This document shows positions 24,739 to 32,664 of a stretch of 64,000 nucleotides of DNA, piece by piece; the first letter of the stretch is position 1; each line of letters starts with the position of its first letter. The notes beneath the pieces are model-generated. The model was given only the letters and a program-made list of their open reading frames with translations, was not told the origin of the DNA and did no database searches. Source of the stretch: a virus; the IMG/VR virus record IMGVR_UViG_3300046501_000558, positions 17,478 through 81,477 of that record, one strand, 5' to 3'. The translations under genes were made by a program, and so were the position numbers.

Positions 24739-24849
24739 GATCAATCGTACATATGTACTAATGATCAAATGTAAAAAAAATCATAATGAACTTTGATCAA
24801 ATGATCAAATGATCAAATGATCAAATGATCAAATGATCAAATGATCATT
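24739..24849. repeat. TGATCAAA tandem array
   Basis: Six perfect head-to-tail copies of the 8-bp unit TGATCAAA (24794-24841) followed by TGATCATT, plus two single GATC sites at 24739 and 24762. In all nine GATC lie in about 110 bp, between the par terminator and the end of the integrase gene. Confidence 0.8.
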
Positions 24850-24869
24850 AGTAAATTATTGATTATTAG

Positions 24870-26078
24870 CTAATTAATTACAGAACAAAACTTATTATCT
24901 AAGTAATCTGCCCACCATTGCATCATTTTGGAACGGTGCTCAACATACTCAGCATGGTTGTATGTGCCGCGTACTTTGTTTTCGTCGGCATGTGAAAGTT
25001 GTGCTTCGATCCATTCGCGTTTAAATAATCCTGAATCATTTAGTACTGTGCTCATGGTTGCTCGTAATCCATGGGGAGATAATTCATCGTTTGTATATCC
25101 CATTCGACGTATAAGTTGACAGAAAACATTGACGCCCATTTGCTTATTTGCTTTGTAAGGGCTATTGAAAAGGTACTTTTCGCCAGCGCTCCAAGCCTCA
25201 GCTTCCTTAATAATTTCTATAACTTGGTCTGAAAGCGGGATTAGATATTCTGGAACATTTGGATCTATAAGAGCCAGTTTTCTAAGCTGCTTTACATTCT
25301 CAGGTGGGATTCGCCAAACCTTTTTATCTAAATCAAACTGAGTTATTTGTGCTTGTCGGACTTCGGCACTTCGAACACCGGTATATGCTAAAAGTCTCAA
25401 AGCACGTTTAGTAATTGGAAATGCTTCAGCTTGTTCAAGTCGCGGACCAAAATCACTAAGCTCTGAATCTCTTAAATGCGGGTAATTACGTTTTACTGTA
25501 TTGATTGCTATAAGTGATCTTAAATTGTCTGCAAGGTTGTATTCACAGTATTCATGCAGAACGGCGAATTTATAAATATCTTTAAGATAAGTACATGTCT
25601 TTTCGACCGTATTTTTTGCTTCTCGTACTTCAATTGATCTAATTAGTTGGATTAAATCTAATTTGGTCACTTCACTAAAAGTTTTTTCTCCTAAGGCTGG
25701 CAATATGTCAAAATCAAGTGAATTCCTAGAAGTCTTTATCATTCCAGCCCGAGGAATTTCACCAAGGTATTTTTTTTGTCGGAATGCATGCCAGCTTTCT
25801 GCCACATCTCCAAAAGTTAGAATCTTTGGTTTAATAATAGGTTCAACGCTTTTGTTTTTTTGAAAATTGTCTCTTAATGTGCGGGCTTCTTTTAGGCTAA
25901 TCTCTGGGTACATGCCAATTTTAACAAGTGGTCGTTTTCCCGATGAATCTGTATATCTAACTTTCCATGTTTTTTTCCCAGAGATGTTAATGTATAGATA
26001 TAAGCCATCACCGTCATTCACACAGAAAACTTCTGTTGACGGTTTGAGCTGGCGTATCTTAGTTTCGGTAAGAGCCAT
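24870..26078 (-). CDS. Tyrosine recombinase, P4-type integrase
   Basis: 402 aa. The N-terminal domain (residues 1-70, ALTETKIRQLKPS and DGDGLYLYI) is the arm-binding DUF4102 type of P4-like integrases. The catalytic domain has Arg236 (TGVRSAEVR), His336-x2-Arg339 (HGLRAT), His363 (LSHAD) and the nucleophile Tyr373. All active-site residues are present, so the enzyme should be active. P4-type integrases normally insert at tRNA or similar sites. In an element that also has Rep and ParA it may integrate occasionally, or resolve plasmid multimers. Confidence 0.88.
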   Translation of the reverse strand: MALTETKIRQLKPSTEVFCVNDGDGLYLYINISGKKTWKVRYTDSSGKRPLVKIGMYPEISLKEARTLRDNFQKNKSVEPIIKPKILTFGDVAESWHAFRQKKYLGEIPRAGMIKTSRNSLDFDILPALGEKTFSEVTKLDLIQLIRSIEVREAKNTVEKTCTYLKDIYKFAVLHEYCEYNLADNLRSLIAINTVKRNYPHLRDSELSDFGPRLEQAEAFPITKRALRLLAYTGVRSAEVRQAQITQFDLDKKVWRIPPENVKQLRKLALIDPNVPEYLIPLSDQVIEIIKEAEAWSAGEKYLFNSPYKANKQMGVNVFCQLIRRMGYTNDELSPHGLRATMSTVLNDSGLFKREWIEAQLSHADENKVRGTYNHAEYVEHRSKMMQWWADYLDNKFCSVIN

Positions 26079-26146
26079 TTAGAAAGTAGTTAATTGTTTG
26101 ACGGTATGGCTACGATATTTTATTTTTATTCAAAATACAAGAAATC

Positions 26147-26175
26147 ATCGTGATGCTTATTATAAGCATCACGAT
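26147..26175. repeat. Perfect 14-bp-arm palindrome upstream of the integrase
   Basis: ATCGTGATGCTTAT (26147-26160), one T, then ATAAGCATCACGAT (26162-26175). The arms are perfect with a single central base. It lies 69 bp before the integrase start. It could be an attachment-site core, an integrase operator or a recombination site; nothing decides between these. Confidence 0.6.
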
Positions 26176-26223
26176 CTATAGTACGACTGTTTAATATAAA
26201 GGGTTTTGTGCTGGTGTATAAAT

Positions 26224-26269
26224 AAAAGTAGCCGCAAAAGTTGCCAATTAATCAACGGCCACTTTTTTA
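26224..26269 (-). terminator. Hairpin after the 26280 gene
   Basis: AAAAGTAGCCG at 26224-26234 can pair, with a bulge, with CGGCC-ACTTTT at 26256-26266. T-runs lie on both outer sides, so it may act in both directions. Confidence 0.5.
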
Positions 26270-26279
26270 TCAAATTACC

Positions 26280-26990
26280 TTATGACGCGGGAGCAAGACA
26301 GAATGATAAGTAAGGATAACCATTGTCATTTTGTGCAATGTAAGAAGCAGAAGGGTTTGCAGGTATTTCAAATGTTGAAGGCTCACTAGCGTCTACAATC
26401 TCAATTCGAATACGAACATATTTATCAGATGTATTTTCGAAACGGGCACCTTGGGCACCATTGTAGTAACCGTTAACGTTTGCCACTGGTTGCCATGCAG
26501 CATCTACAGCTGTAAGAACTACACCATGAACGTTCATTAGGTAATTTTTAAAATCATCACCTCTAAATATTCTAGTATTAGAGAATTGATCGTCATTCAC
26601 GTATAAGAAATAAGTACCTCCATCTGAAAGAATTTGTGCCCCCATTCTTGAAGTGGCATTAGCACAACCGATAGGTATTACCGTATCGCCATTATTACCT
26701 GTATTTCCGTTATTGATGGGTTCTCCATTTACTCGCAATACTTGAATGCTCGGTATATTGGTATCAAGTGCATCTTGTACGGCGACATAATCTAGATTTT
26801 TAGGATCAAAGCCAAGCATACCGCGAATGTTTGCTTTAGTAATAGTCATTGGTCGATCTAAGCGACCACGCTTAAACTTACCGATCAGAATATTATTAAT
26901 TGATGCGGATCCTGTAGAACCTGTTTTGTCTGTAACGCCCTGGTATTGGATACCGGGTTCGTTGCCTAAAATTGATGTGATTTGTGGCAT
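26280..26990 (-). CDS. Sheath-module protein A: conserved N-terminal anchor with variable C-terminal domain
   Basis: 236 aa. Residues 1-86 are nearly identical to the start of the protein at 59081 and clearly related to that at 27235. This part (GKFKRGRLDRPMTITK, then YVAVQDALDTNIPSIQVLRV) recalls the N-terminal domain of contractile-tail sheath proteins. Residues 90-105 are an Asn/Gly-rich linker. The C-terminal 130 residues look like a beta-rich adhesin or decoration domain, unlike that of the paralogue. I infer a virion surface or tail-attached protein. It has its own late-promoter-like box and terminator. Confidence 0.55.
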   Translation of the reverse strand: MPQITSILGNEPGIQYQGVTDKTGSTGSASINNILIGKFKRGRLDRPMTITKANIRGMLGFDPKNLDYVAVQDALDTNIPSIQVLRVNGEPINNGNTGNNGDTVIPIGCANATSRMGAQILSDGGTYFLYVNDDQFSNTRIFRGDDFKNYLMNVHGVVLTAVDAAWQPVANVNGYYNGAQGARFENTSDKYVRIRIEIVDASEPSTFEIPANPSASYIAQNDNGYPYLSFCLAPAS

Positions 26991-27027
26991 AAGTTTTACC
27001 TCTGTTTTTTTTGTATTTTGAGGTAGT

Positions 27028-27055
27028 TCTTTTGAGCTGATTTATTAAAATTCCT
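27028..27055 (-). promoter_or_regulatory. Late-promoter-like AGGAAT element
   Basis: On the minus strand AGGAAT (27050-27055) is followed by TTTAATAAATCAGC and an A-rich block. It lies between a terminator and the gene starting at 26990. Weaker match than the other copies. Confidence 0.35.
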
Positions 27056-27056
27056 T

Positions 27057-27082
27057 ATAAAAAAGAGGGTAGGACCCTCTTG
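27057..27082 (-). terminator. Terminator after the broken sheath-module copy
   Basis: AAGAGGGT (27063-27070) pairs with ACCCTCTT (27074-27081) and has a T-run on the minus strand. Confidence 0.8.
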
Positions 27083-27100
27083 AGAGATGCACAAAAAATA

Positions 27101-27528
27101 CTATATTTTAATAAGTTGCCCCATCTTATTTACCACATTAAAAGTAATTTTTCCGATCGTAGCCCCTTCGGTGCCATTAGTCATTCTATAAGTCATTGAG
27201 GTTCTGGCTCTCCTGGTTGTAGTTCAGGTTGCGGCTAGGGATCTTCTGGGAAAAATTGTTCGGTATAAATGCGTAAAACTGATATTTCAGCGATCCCATT
27301 ATCTAGAGCATCATGAACGGCAACGTAATCAGGATTCCAAGGCTCATGACCTAATACGGCGCGAACATTGGCTTTTGTCACTTTCATTGGCGTATCAAGA
27401 CGACCGCGTTTAAATTTTCCAATAAAGACATTGTTAATAGGAGCTTTAGGGGCGTTATCATCGATAACGTTTACCCCATTGTTTTGAATTCCTGATTCGT
27501 TTTGAAGATAGGTAGTTATATGAGCCAT
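27101..27528 (-). pseudogene. Broken third copy of the sheath-module protein
   Basis: The intact part (27235-27528, from MAHITTYL) repeats the 86-residue anchor module and ends at a TAG just after LRIYTEQFFPEDP. Beyond that stop the same frame continues with a Pro/Glu linker (PQPELQPGEPEPQ) to a TGA at 27195. Another frame then encodes a 31-residue tail, MTYRMTNGTEGATIGK to GQLIKI, which ends at 27101. So a linker and a C-terminal fragment remain but are split by a stop and a frame change. The short 97-aa product could still be made, as the promoterless module follows the lysozyme terminator. Confidence 0.55.
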
Positions 27529-27544
27529 GATTATCAAATAAATG

Positions 27545-27563
27545 AGCCCTGCAATTCAGGGCT
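27545..27563 (-). terminator. Hairpin after the lysozyme gene
   Basis: AGCCCTG (27545-27551) pairs with CAGGGCT (27557-27563). The T-run on the minus side is weak. Confidence 0.55.
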
Positions 27564-27573
27564 TTAAAAATAA

Positions 27574-28185
27574 TTAAGATACAAAAAGCTGTTTCTCTGC
27601 AGTACGGCGGTTTGCTAAACCTTCCACCTTTCTGCCTGCATCAAACACCCAGCGATCAAACTGTTCAGCTGCGGCGCGACCTTGATTTGCATTGATCAAG
27701 CGTAGCATCGTACTTTTGGTAAATTGGGTTTCACCCACGTTATAGACAAAGCTTGCTAGTGCATCGAATTGATTTTGTGTAATGCTTACAGTCACATATC
27801 GATCAAGACATGCATCAACCCATTTACAATCATTAATAAGCCATTGTGTCGCTTGATCTTCTGTACATGTGTCGCCCTGTTTTACTGAACGGCCATCAGG
27901 ATATTTAATAGTACCGAAGCCAATAGTCCAAACATTGCCTGTATCCAAATATGCGCTTGCTCGAAAGCCTTCTAACTTTTTGATTAGTGCATAACCTTTA
28001 GGTGAGATATCTCGAGAACCTGAAACACCGTTTAGCGTAAAGCTAATTGATTTAGCAAAAGTCTCTAAACCTACGGCTGCAATAATTTGGTCGCTTGCCG
28101 TAACCTGATCATGTGTTAATACTCCGCCAGACATGGCTTTTAACCACGAAAAAGCTGCAGCAATTTGCTCTTTATTTCCGTTCAT
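27574..28185 (-). CDS. GH24 phage lysozyme (endolysin)
   Basis: 203 aa from the ATG at 28185, which has a GGAAGG box and overlaps the upstream stop by 4 bp. After a 65-residue N-terminal extension comes a T4-lysozyme-type domain. It has KKLEGFRASAY with the catalytic Glu, then TIGFGTIKYPDG, and the helix FDALASFVYNVG. The enzyme cuts the glycan backbone of peptidoglycan. There is no signal peptide or anchor segment, so it needs a holin for export. It lies directly downstream of two small membrane genes, giving a lysis module. Confidence 0.88.
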   Translation of the reverse strand: MNGNKEQIAAAFSWLKAMSGGVLTHDQVTASDQIIAAVGLETFAKSISFTLNGVSGSRDISPKGYALIKKLEGFRASAYLDTGNVWTIGFGTIKYPDGRSVKQGDTCTEDQATQWLINDCKWVDACLDRYVTVSITQNQFDALASFVYNVGETQFTKSTMLRLINANQGRAAAEQFDRWVFDAGRKVEGLANRRTAEKQLFVS

Positions 28186-28442
28186 AAGTCGCATCCTTCC
28201 AATTTTTTAAAATAAGTAGCTAGGAAGTGAATAAATAACGTAACTAGCAGAACTAAAAATATGAAAGTTCCAAGTAGATTTTTATTTGCAATGAAGCTAC
28301 ATGAGGAAAGGATTGTTAAAACAATGATCCAACTTCTTTTACAGCTGGCCGTATATAAAATATGGTCGGGTAAAAAAGTACATATACCTGTGATGAGAAT
28401 AATCGTTAAACAAATAACGTTTTTAAGTGTGAAAAAGTCCAT
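28182..28442 (-). CDS. Small three-segment membrane protein, holin/antiholin candidate
   Basis: 86 aa with hydrophobic stretches at about residues 7-25, 38-52 and 58-76 and a short basic tail. It overlaps the lysozyme gene by 4 bp. Size, topology and position make it a holin or antiholin candidate; there is no sequence signature. Confidence 0.5.
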   Translation of the reverse strand: MDFFTLKNVICLTIILITGICTFLPDHILYTASCKRSWIIVLTILSSCSFIANKNLLGTFIFLVLLVTLFIHFLATYFKKLEGCDL

Positions 28443-28444
28443 GA

Positions 28445-28939
28445 TTAAGCCTCATCACGAAAGGTTTTTTTGATTCTTTCTAGATCTTCTTCAGTTACAC
28501 CTGTTTTCTCTTCTGCTTTTTTGATCATTGCAGCGTGGAATAAATGAATAATTGCAGGTGAAACGAAAGAAACGCCAGCTACCCAAAAAATGACACCAGT
28601 TGTAATTTCATTCTCTGAATGGATGTAATACACGAATGCAATAAAACCACAGGTGATAGAGATGAGTAATTTTATTGGCTTAGGTATTGGCTTTGCGCCG
28701 TATTGTGGCGTAGGAAAGAAGTAACCGATTGTTGAGCCTAAGATCAATACAATCACGCAAGCCACAGTCAGAATAAAATCACTATGGCTTGCGGTAGATT
28801 CTCGAAGGACTTCATTTGTTAGCAATGAAGCTGTTTTAGTGTCCTTGTTGAAGGCTGCAAAAGCAGCCTCGGTACAAGGGAGAAATAACCAGACGATGCG
28901 CCAAAGCAATGCACTGATTAGTTTTAAATTGTCGCTCAT
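28445..28939 (-). CDS. Membrane protein, second holin candidate
   Basis: 164 aa. Hydrophobic segments lie at about residues 8-30, 55-75, 88-106 and 112-135. The C-terminus is a charged cytoplasmic helix (KKAEEKTGVTEEDLERI). It ends 2 bp before the next membrane gene. The pair of membrane proteins before the lysozyme fits a lysis cassette, with one acting as holin. Confidence 0.5.
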   Translation of the reverse strand: MSDNLKLISALLWRIVWLFLPCTEAAFAAFNKDTKTASLLTNEVLRESTASHSDFILTVACVIVLILGSTIGYFFPTPQYGAKPIPKPIKLLISITCGFIAFVYYIHSENEITTGVIFWVAGVSFVSPAIIHLFHAAMIKKAEEKTGVTEEDLERIKKTFRDEA

Positions 28940-28950
28940 TATTAGCTCGC

Positions 28951-29205
28951 TTATCTGTAATTCGTTAAAAGTCGAATTAATTCAGCGTTCATTTGAGCAT
29001 TCTTCTTATCTTCCTCTTTTTTAACCTTCCACGCCTCTGACGCATAATATTCATCAATAAAGTTAAAAGGCAGATCTAAAACAGCATCTAAGTTGATATT
29101 ACTATCAATACTAAACTGTTGTATTTTCCTCCACCATGATTTCAAAAAGCCGTTTTGCTGGTCCCGTGATTGCAGAATTAATGCGAAATCGAACGGGTGC
29201 ATCAT
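28951..29205 (-). CDS. Small virion-assembly-like protein overlapping the 29111 gene
   Basis: 84 aa from the ATG at 29205, which has a GGGGG box 7 bp upstream. The frame overlaps the end of the upstream gene by 95 bp in another frame. The sequence has an aromatic helical start and the segment WWRKIQQF. Paired overlapping genes of this type occur at baseplate-hub or tail-chaperone loci. It might be an independent gene or a shift product. Confidence 0.5.
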   Translation of the reverse strand: MMHPFDFALILQSRDQQNGFLKSWWRKIQQFSIDSNINLDAVLDLPFNFIDEYYASEAWKVKKEEDKKNAQMNAELIRLLTNYR

Positions 29206-29830
29206 CTGTACCCCCATTAATCTTGTTTAATACAATTCCTTTGTAATAACTGATATTTACAAGAGTTTGCAGCTGCTCTTCTAAATTGCGAAATTTATAA
29301 ATTAATTCGTTTAAAACTGGCTGATCAAGTTCATTTAATATATCAATTCGGTTTTTGATCATCTTGCCTGTATTGCCGACATCTTTTAATAGATCTGGTC
29401 GGATTGGTGGAAGTTCATCGCAACCAATTTGCATGCTCATGGCTCCTAAGATCCAATCCGCTGAATTTTCACAGCCAATTTCTAAAGCCTCTGCTTCAAT
29501 ACCTGTTAAATGTCTAACTTGAATATTATCGTCTTCAATTGGATCTCGTTTAAAAACACTCAGATCAGAATGAAGGAATTGCTTAATATCGATCGACTCA
29601 TCAATGTTTTTATCTTCAATAGCATCTAAGTAGGTTAGAAGGATTGCGTAACGCTCTTGAGTTGTTAGAGCACGGGCATTAACGTCTGAGCCTATGATTG
29701 CACCCAAACCCCGAGTAAGCATAGCTTCGAAGTGCGTTGATTTGAGTTTTGCCATATCTTGAATGACACTATTTTTTAAGTGATTAAATTTATAGTTGCG
29801 ATTCGCAATAGACTCTTGCATGAAGCTCAT
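29111..29830 (-). CDS. Putative baseplate hub assembly protein
   Basis: 239 aa, soluble, helical, with the segment ADWILGAMSMQIGCDELP near residue 125. This reminds me of the T4-type baseplate protein family (gp26-like), though from memory only. It is second in the operon starting at 30610, followed by the small overlapping gene. A role in assembling the central baseplate is inferred. Confidence 0.4.
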   Translation of the reverse strand: MSFMQESIANRNYKFNHLKNSVIQDMAKLKSTHFEAMLTRGLGAIIGSDVNARALTTQERYAILLTYLDAIEDKNIDESIDIKQFLHSDLSVFKRDPIEDDNIQVRHLTGIEAEALEIGCENSADWILGAMSMQIGCDELPPIRPDLLKDVGNTGKMIKNRIDILNELDQPVLNELIYKFRNLEEQLQTLVNISYYKGIVLNKINGGTDDAPVRFRINSAITGPAKRLFEIMVEENTTV

Positions 29831-29833
29831 AAG

Positions 29834-30610
29834 TTACCCCAAATAAAGTTTAGAAATATTGTTTTTATCCCAAGCTTCTCGGCTCAAGAAATTGACAGGT
29901 ATCGTGACAAACATTCGATTCCCTTCAGAATCCTTGGGCATGGTTAAAGATTCTGAATAGGTCTGAATAAGTAGTGGTGCATATCTTTTACCGCCGTAAT
30001 ACAAGGCAACGAACGGTGGAACTAGAGAAGGAAATAGTGATTCAAGTGTTTTTTCTTGCGCAAAGCTTGATAAAAGCGATTGGTCACTTAGATACTCTGG
30101 TAAGGACCACTGTTTTAATACATCTAATTGATCTTCTACTTCAGCCTTTGCATCTTCCCATGTCTCAAAATACAGGGTGAATGGAATGCTCACAGGATTT
30201 GTTGATGTGTAAATTTGCGTAGAGTTTTCTTTAGTTAAGTTGCTACGGCCAGCGAGTGAATTTAATTTTTCTTTAGTCGTATCACTCATATCAAAACCAA
30301 CTGTGCCGAGTACAGTATCAAGTGTATCGGCCCAATTACCAGACTGCAGCTGTCCCATCATAGTAGGAAACTTTTGCTCGGGATTCGAGTTTTCAAATGG
30401 TGATGAGTACTGATTATCAATATTCAGTTCACCATCTAAACCCAATGCTGTTACTTGATCGGCTTCACCTTCGATTAGGTTGCCTTTGTTGTCACAACGG
30501 CGGATCCTAACTAATAGATGGTCGTTTATAGATCCAAAATTAGATGAGTTTTTATATTGGGTTGATTCTTTGGGCGTGTTTTCAGGTTCAACTGGTGGAT
30601 TATAAGCCAT
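29834..30610 (-). CDS. Putative baseplate/tail structural protein
   Basis: 258 aa. A long beta-rich core (residues 30-70 and 135-258) flanks a helical insert (ADTLDTVLGTVG, TTKEKLNSL). The C-terminal half (VPPFVALYYGGKRYAPLLIQ and MFVTIPVNFLSREAWD) looks like tube-attached baseplate proteins such as T4 gp48/gp54. It is the first gene of a unit that ends in the lysis cassette, and carries a late-promoter-like box. Confidence 0.45.
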   Translation of the reverse strand: MAYNPPVEPENTPKESTQYKNSSNFGSINDHLLVRIRRCDNKGNLIEGEADQVTALGLDGELNIDNQYSSPFENSNPEQKFPTMMGQLQSGNWADTLDTVLGTVGFDMSDTTKEKLNSLAGRSNLTKENSTQIYTSTNPVSIPFTLYFETWEDAKAEVEDQLDVLKQWSLPEYLSDQSLLSSFAQEKTLESLFPSLVPPFVALYYGGKRYAPLLIQTYSESLTMPKDSEGNRMFVTIPVNFLSREAWDKNNISKLYLG

Positions 30611-30659
30611 GATGCACCGATAAAATGAATAATTAAACCCATCTTATCGGCTAACAAAC

Positions 30660-30681
30660 TGAGGTTTTTATTAAGATTCCA
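30660..30681 (-). promoter_or_regulatory. Late-promoter-like TGGAAT element
   Basis: TGGAAT (30676-30681 on the minus strand) followed by CTTAATAAAAACCTCAG and TTTG. It lies 66 bp before the gene starting at 30610. A hairpin CCGATAA/TTATCGG (about 30619-30649) lies in the leader. Confidence 0.45.
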
Positions 30682-30683
30682 TT

Positions 30684-31019
30684 CTATTTTTTAACATAGT
30701 TTGGAAAGGCTTTTAAAATATCTTTGCATAATTGGGCTTTAGGTGTTTCATCTTCGCGTTCTTCGAACTGACTAATACCAAATTTCAAAACTTCTTCAGT
30801 GTACTTATCGCCTAGCTCATGTCTTGAACATTTACCAACATCATGCATGAATTCTTTTGAATAATACCGATATTTACATTCATATTGTGCGCGGCTTAAA
30901 AAACCATGTAGTGCTACAATTTGCTCACAATATGTTGGCTCTTCCCCGTTTTTAGGTGCCAGCGCATATACTGATGTTCCAATGAATAAAGTACAAACCA
31001 TAATTAAGAATTTACGCAT
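30684..31019 (-). CDS. Secreted small Cys-containing protein
   Basis: 111 aa with a signal peptide (MRKFLIMVCTLFIGTSVYA, cleavage near residue 20). The mature part has four cysteines (TYCEQ, YECKY, GKCSR, LCKD), likely two disulfides, and is charged. It would be periplasmic. Proteins of this kind block lysozyme-type enzymes or DNA entry in some phages, but the family is not recognised. Confidence 0.6.
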   Translation of the reverse strand: MRKFLIMVCTLFIGTSVYALAPKNGEEPTYCEQIVALHGFLSRAQYECKYRYYSKEFMHDVGKCSRHELGDKYTEEVLKFGISQFEEREDETPKAQLCKDILKAFPNYVKK

Positions 31020-31113
31020 TATTTTCCCCGATAAAATTATTAGAAAGTAATAGTGATAATGTTGCGGGGCGTATTAAATAATAATTGTTTTTAAGTGTCT
31101 ATTAATAAAAGAA

Positions 31114-31135
31114 AAAGAGGGGAATTCCCCTCTTT
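31114..31135 (-). terminator. Perfect palindrome terminator of the accessory operon
   Basis: AAAGAGGGGAA followed by TTCCCCTCTTT, 22 bp without loop, with T-rich DNA after it on the minus strand. It closes the operon that starts at 35517. Confidence 0.75.
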
Positions 31136-31159
31136 CTAATGAATACTAAGTCACAAAAT

Positions 31160-31369
31160 CTAATTTATTACCTCTGTGACATACTTCATTTCCCAAGTTG
31201 GATGAAAAAATTTTGATTTATTTTCACCATCAAGTTTTATTGTTAAATGCATTGTGCCATCTTTACGTGTGCCAGTGATAACACCCGGTTTACCTGATGC
31301 AACTACATGCATGCCGCGCTTTGCGGGTACGCCGTACATTTTACGGATTGCTTCCATTGTGCCTTTCAT
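31160..31369 (-). CDS. Small KOW/SH3-like protein, 69 aa
   Basis: Pattern RGMHVVASGKPGVITGT followed by a strand-rich LTIKLDGENKSKFFHPTWE is common in small phage and bacterial proteins of unknown function. Basic N-terminus. Last gene of the accessory operon. Confidence 0.6.
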   Translation of the reverse strand: MKGTMEAIRKMYGVPAKRGMHVVASGKPGVITGTRKDGTMHLTIKLDGENKSKFFHPTWEMKYVTEVIN

Positions 31370-31400
31370 AACATTCCCCTAATAATTTATGTCACCCTAA

Positions 31401-31691
31401 TTAATCCTTCTTTTTGGGCTTTGGTATTTCTAAAGAACTAATTGTTTCCAAAATTAAAACCACAGCTTCATACTTAAGCTTATTTAAATCGTCATGAGGG
31501 GGATTAAAAAAACTAATAAAACCCGAAAAACTTGAGCATTCATCTTCCTCTTCAAGATGTATATTGTATTGATACGCTAACTCGAAAACTTCTTTGCGAA
31601 ATCTTAACGTTGCATTTTCATGTTCTATTTCAGCACGGCGATCAAGTATTAAATCCCGCTCTTCATCAGTTAATTCCATCATTGTAGCCAT
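31401..31691 (-). CDS. Hypothetical protein, 96 aa
   Basis: Charged, helical N-terminus (DEERDLILDRRAEIEHEN) that may form a coiled coil, followed by a short Phe-rich stretch. No motif recognised. Part of the 35517-31160 accessory set. Confidence 0.55.
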   Translation of the reverse strand: MATMMELTDEERDLILDRRAEIEHENATLRFRKEVFELAYQYNIHLEEEDECSSFSGFISFFNPPHDDLNKLKYEAVVLILETISSLEIPKPKKKD

Positions 31692-31747
31692 TAAAAACTT
31701 ACTCTATTTGTAGGAAGCATAATTCCTATAATTAACATTAAATATTC

Positions 31748-31787
31748 TGGTGAAGCAGTATTAATCTTAGTTAAAACTGCTTCACCA
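31748..31787 (-). terminator. Twelve-bp inverted repeat after the 31807 gene
   Basis: TGGTGAAGCAGT (31748-31759) pairs perfectly with ACTGCTTCACCA (31776-31787) over a 16-base loop. T-run is poor, so it may be a partial terminator or an mRNA stabiliser. Confidence 0.5.
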
Positions 31788-31806
31788 ATAGAATCAATTT
31801 AAACCT

Positions 31807-32064
31807 TTATTTTTTGGTCATAACAAATTGGTTCGCATTAAAAGCCATATGAACTTTGGCTCTTGCTTGCCATGAAATCCACCCAAAATTGAAACGTTCA
31901 GCTGCTTGCATAACAATTAAGTGGTCTGCATATTGATATTTTGGCATATAAGCATTTAATGCAGCTATATACTCAACACGCTCGAATAGCAGATCAGTTT
32001 TTTGTTCCTGAGCTAATTCAAAAAGTTTTCTTTCCTGAAGCAGATCAATTTGATTACTGCTCAT
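31807..32064 (-). CDS. Hypothetical protein, 85 aa
   Basis: Helical small protein (LLQERKLFELAQEQ). It overlaps the upstream gene by 11 bp, so the two are coupled. No motif. Confidence 0.55.
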   Translation of the reverse strand: MSSNQIDLLQERKLFELAQEQKTDLLFERVEYIAALNAYMPKYQYADHLIVMQAAERFNFGWISWQARAKVHMAFNANQFVMTKK

Positions 32065-32632
32065 TTTTAGATTTCACCATTGTTTGACCTGATTCAATGA
32101 GTGCTTTATAAGCCTTTAAGTACTTTTCAGGATTACCATATTTAAAAAACCAAAGAGCATTTAATAAATTAAACCAATCATCTTGTGTTCCAAATTTCGG
32201 CAACCAATAACAAGAAATTTTCTCTTTTAACCTTTCTATGTAAACTTCTTCGCCAGCTTCCCATTTACCCTTATCACCTGTTCGCAAGTAATTTAAATAA
32301 CGTTCAACAATGACCTTAGATTTATCAGCGCAGCATGAACCGCCTTCAAAGAGGGTGCTTAGTTTTTCTATATGATCTTCGTAAAACTGAAAGTCGAGAA
32401 ATATATCTGTATATTCTTCCTTAACCCCTTTTACAGTTTTAACTGCTTCCTCAATCGCGTTATTCATCTTATATAAGAACATGAACTTGAAAGTAGTTGG
32501 TGATTCAAATAGTTCAGGTTTACCGTTTAGTAGTTTAAATAGTGGATGGGTTTGGGCCTCTAGGCTCTGATGTTCCAATAATGCCCCAAAAATTGAATTT
32601 AAGCCCTGTTCGATGTTTTCTGTTTTAGCCAT
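32054..32632 (-). CDS. Hypothetical protein, 192 aa
   Basis: All-helical acidic protein with two adjacent cysteines (GSCCADKSK) near residue 97. It is followed by an overlapping small gene. No family recognised; accessory phage gene. Confidence 0.55.
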   Translation of the reverse strand: MAKTENIEQGLNSIFGALLEHQSLEAQTHPLFKLLNGKPELFESPTTFKFMFLYKMNNAIEEAVKTVKGVKEEYTDIFLDFQFYEDHIEKLSTLFEGGSCCADKSKVIVERYLNYLRTGDKGKWEAGEEVYIERLKEKISCYWLPKFGTQDDWFNLLNALWFFKYGNPEKYLKAYKALIESGQTMVKSKNEQ

Positions 32633-32664
32633 TGCTATGATGTTCCTAATTTAAAAATAATGGT

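Noticed and set aside
26147-26175. Telomere site of an N15-like linear plasmid
   Set aside because: The palindrome is too short for a telomere site and the nearby recombinase is a P4-type integrase, not a protelomerase.
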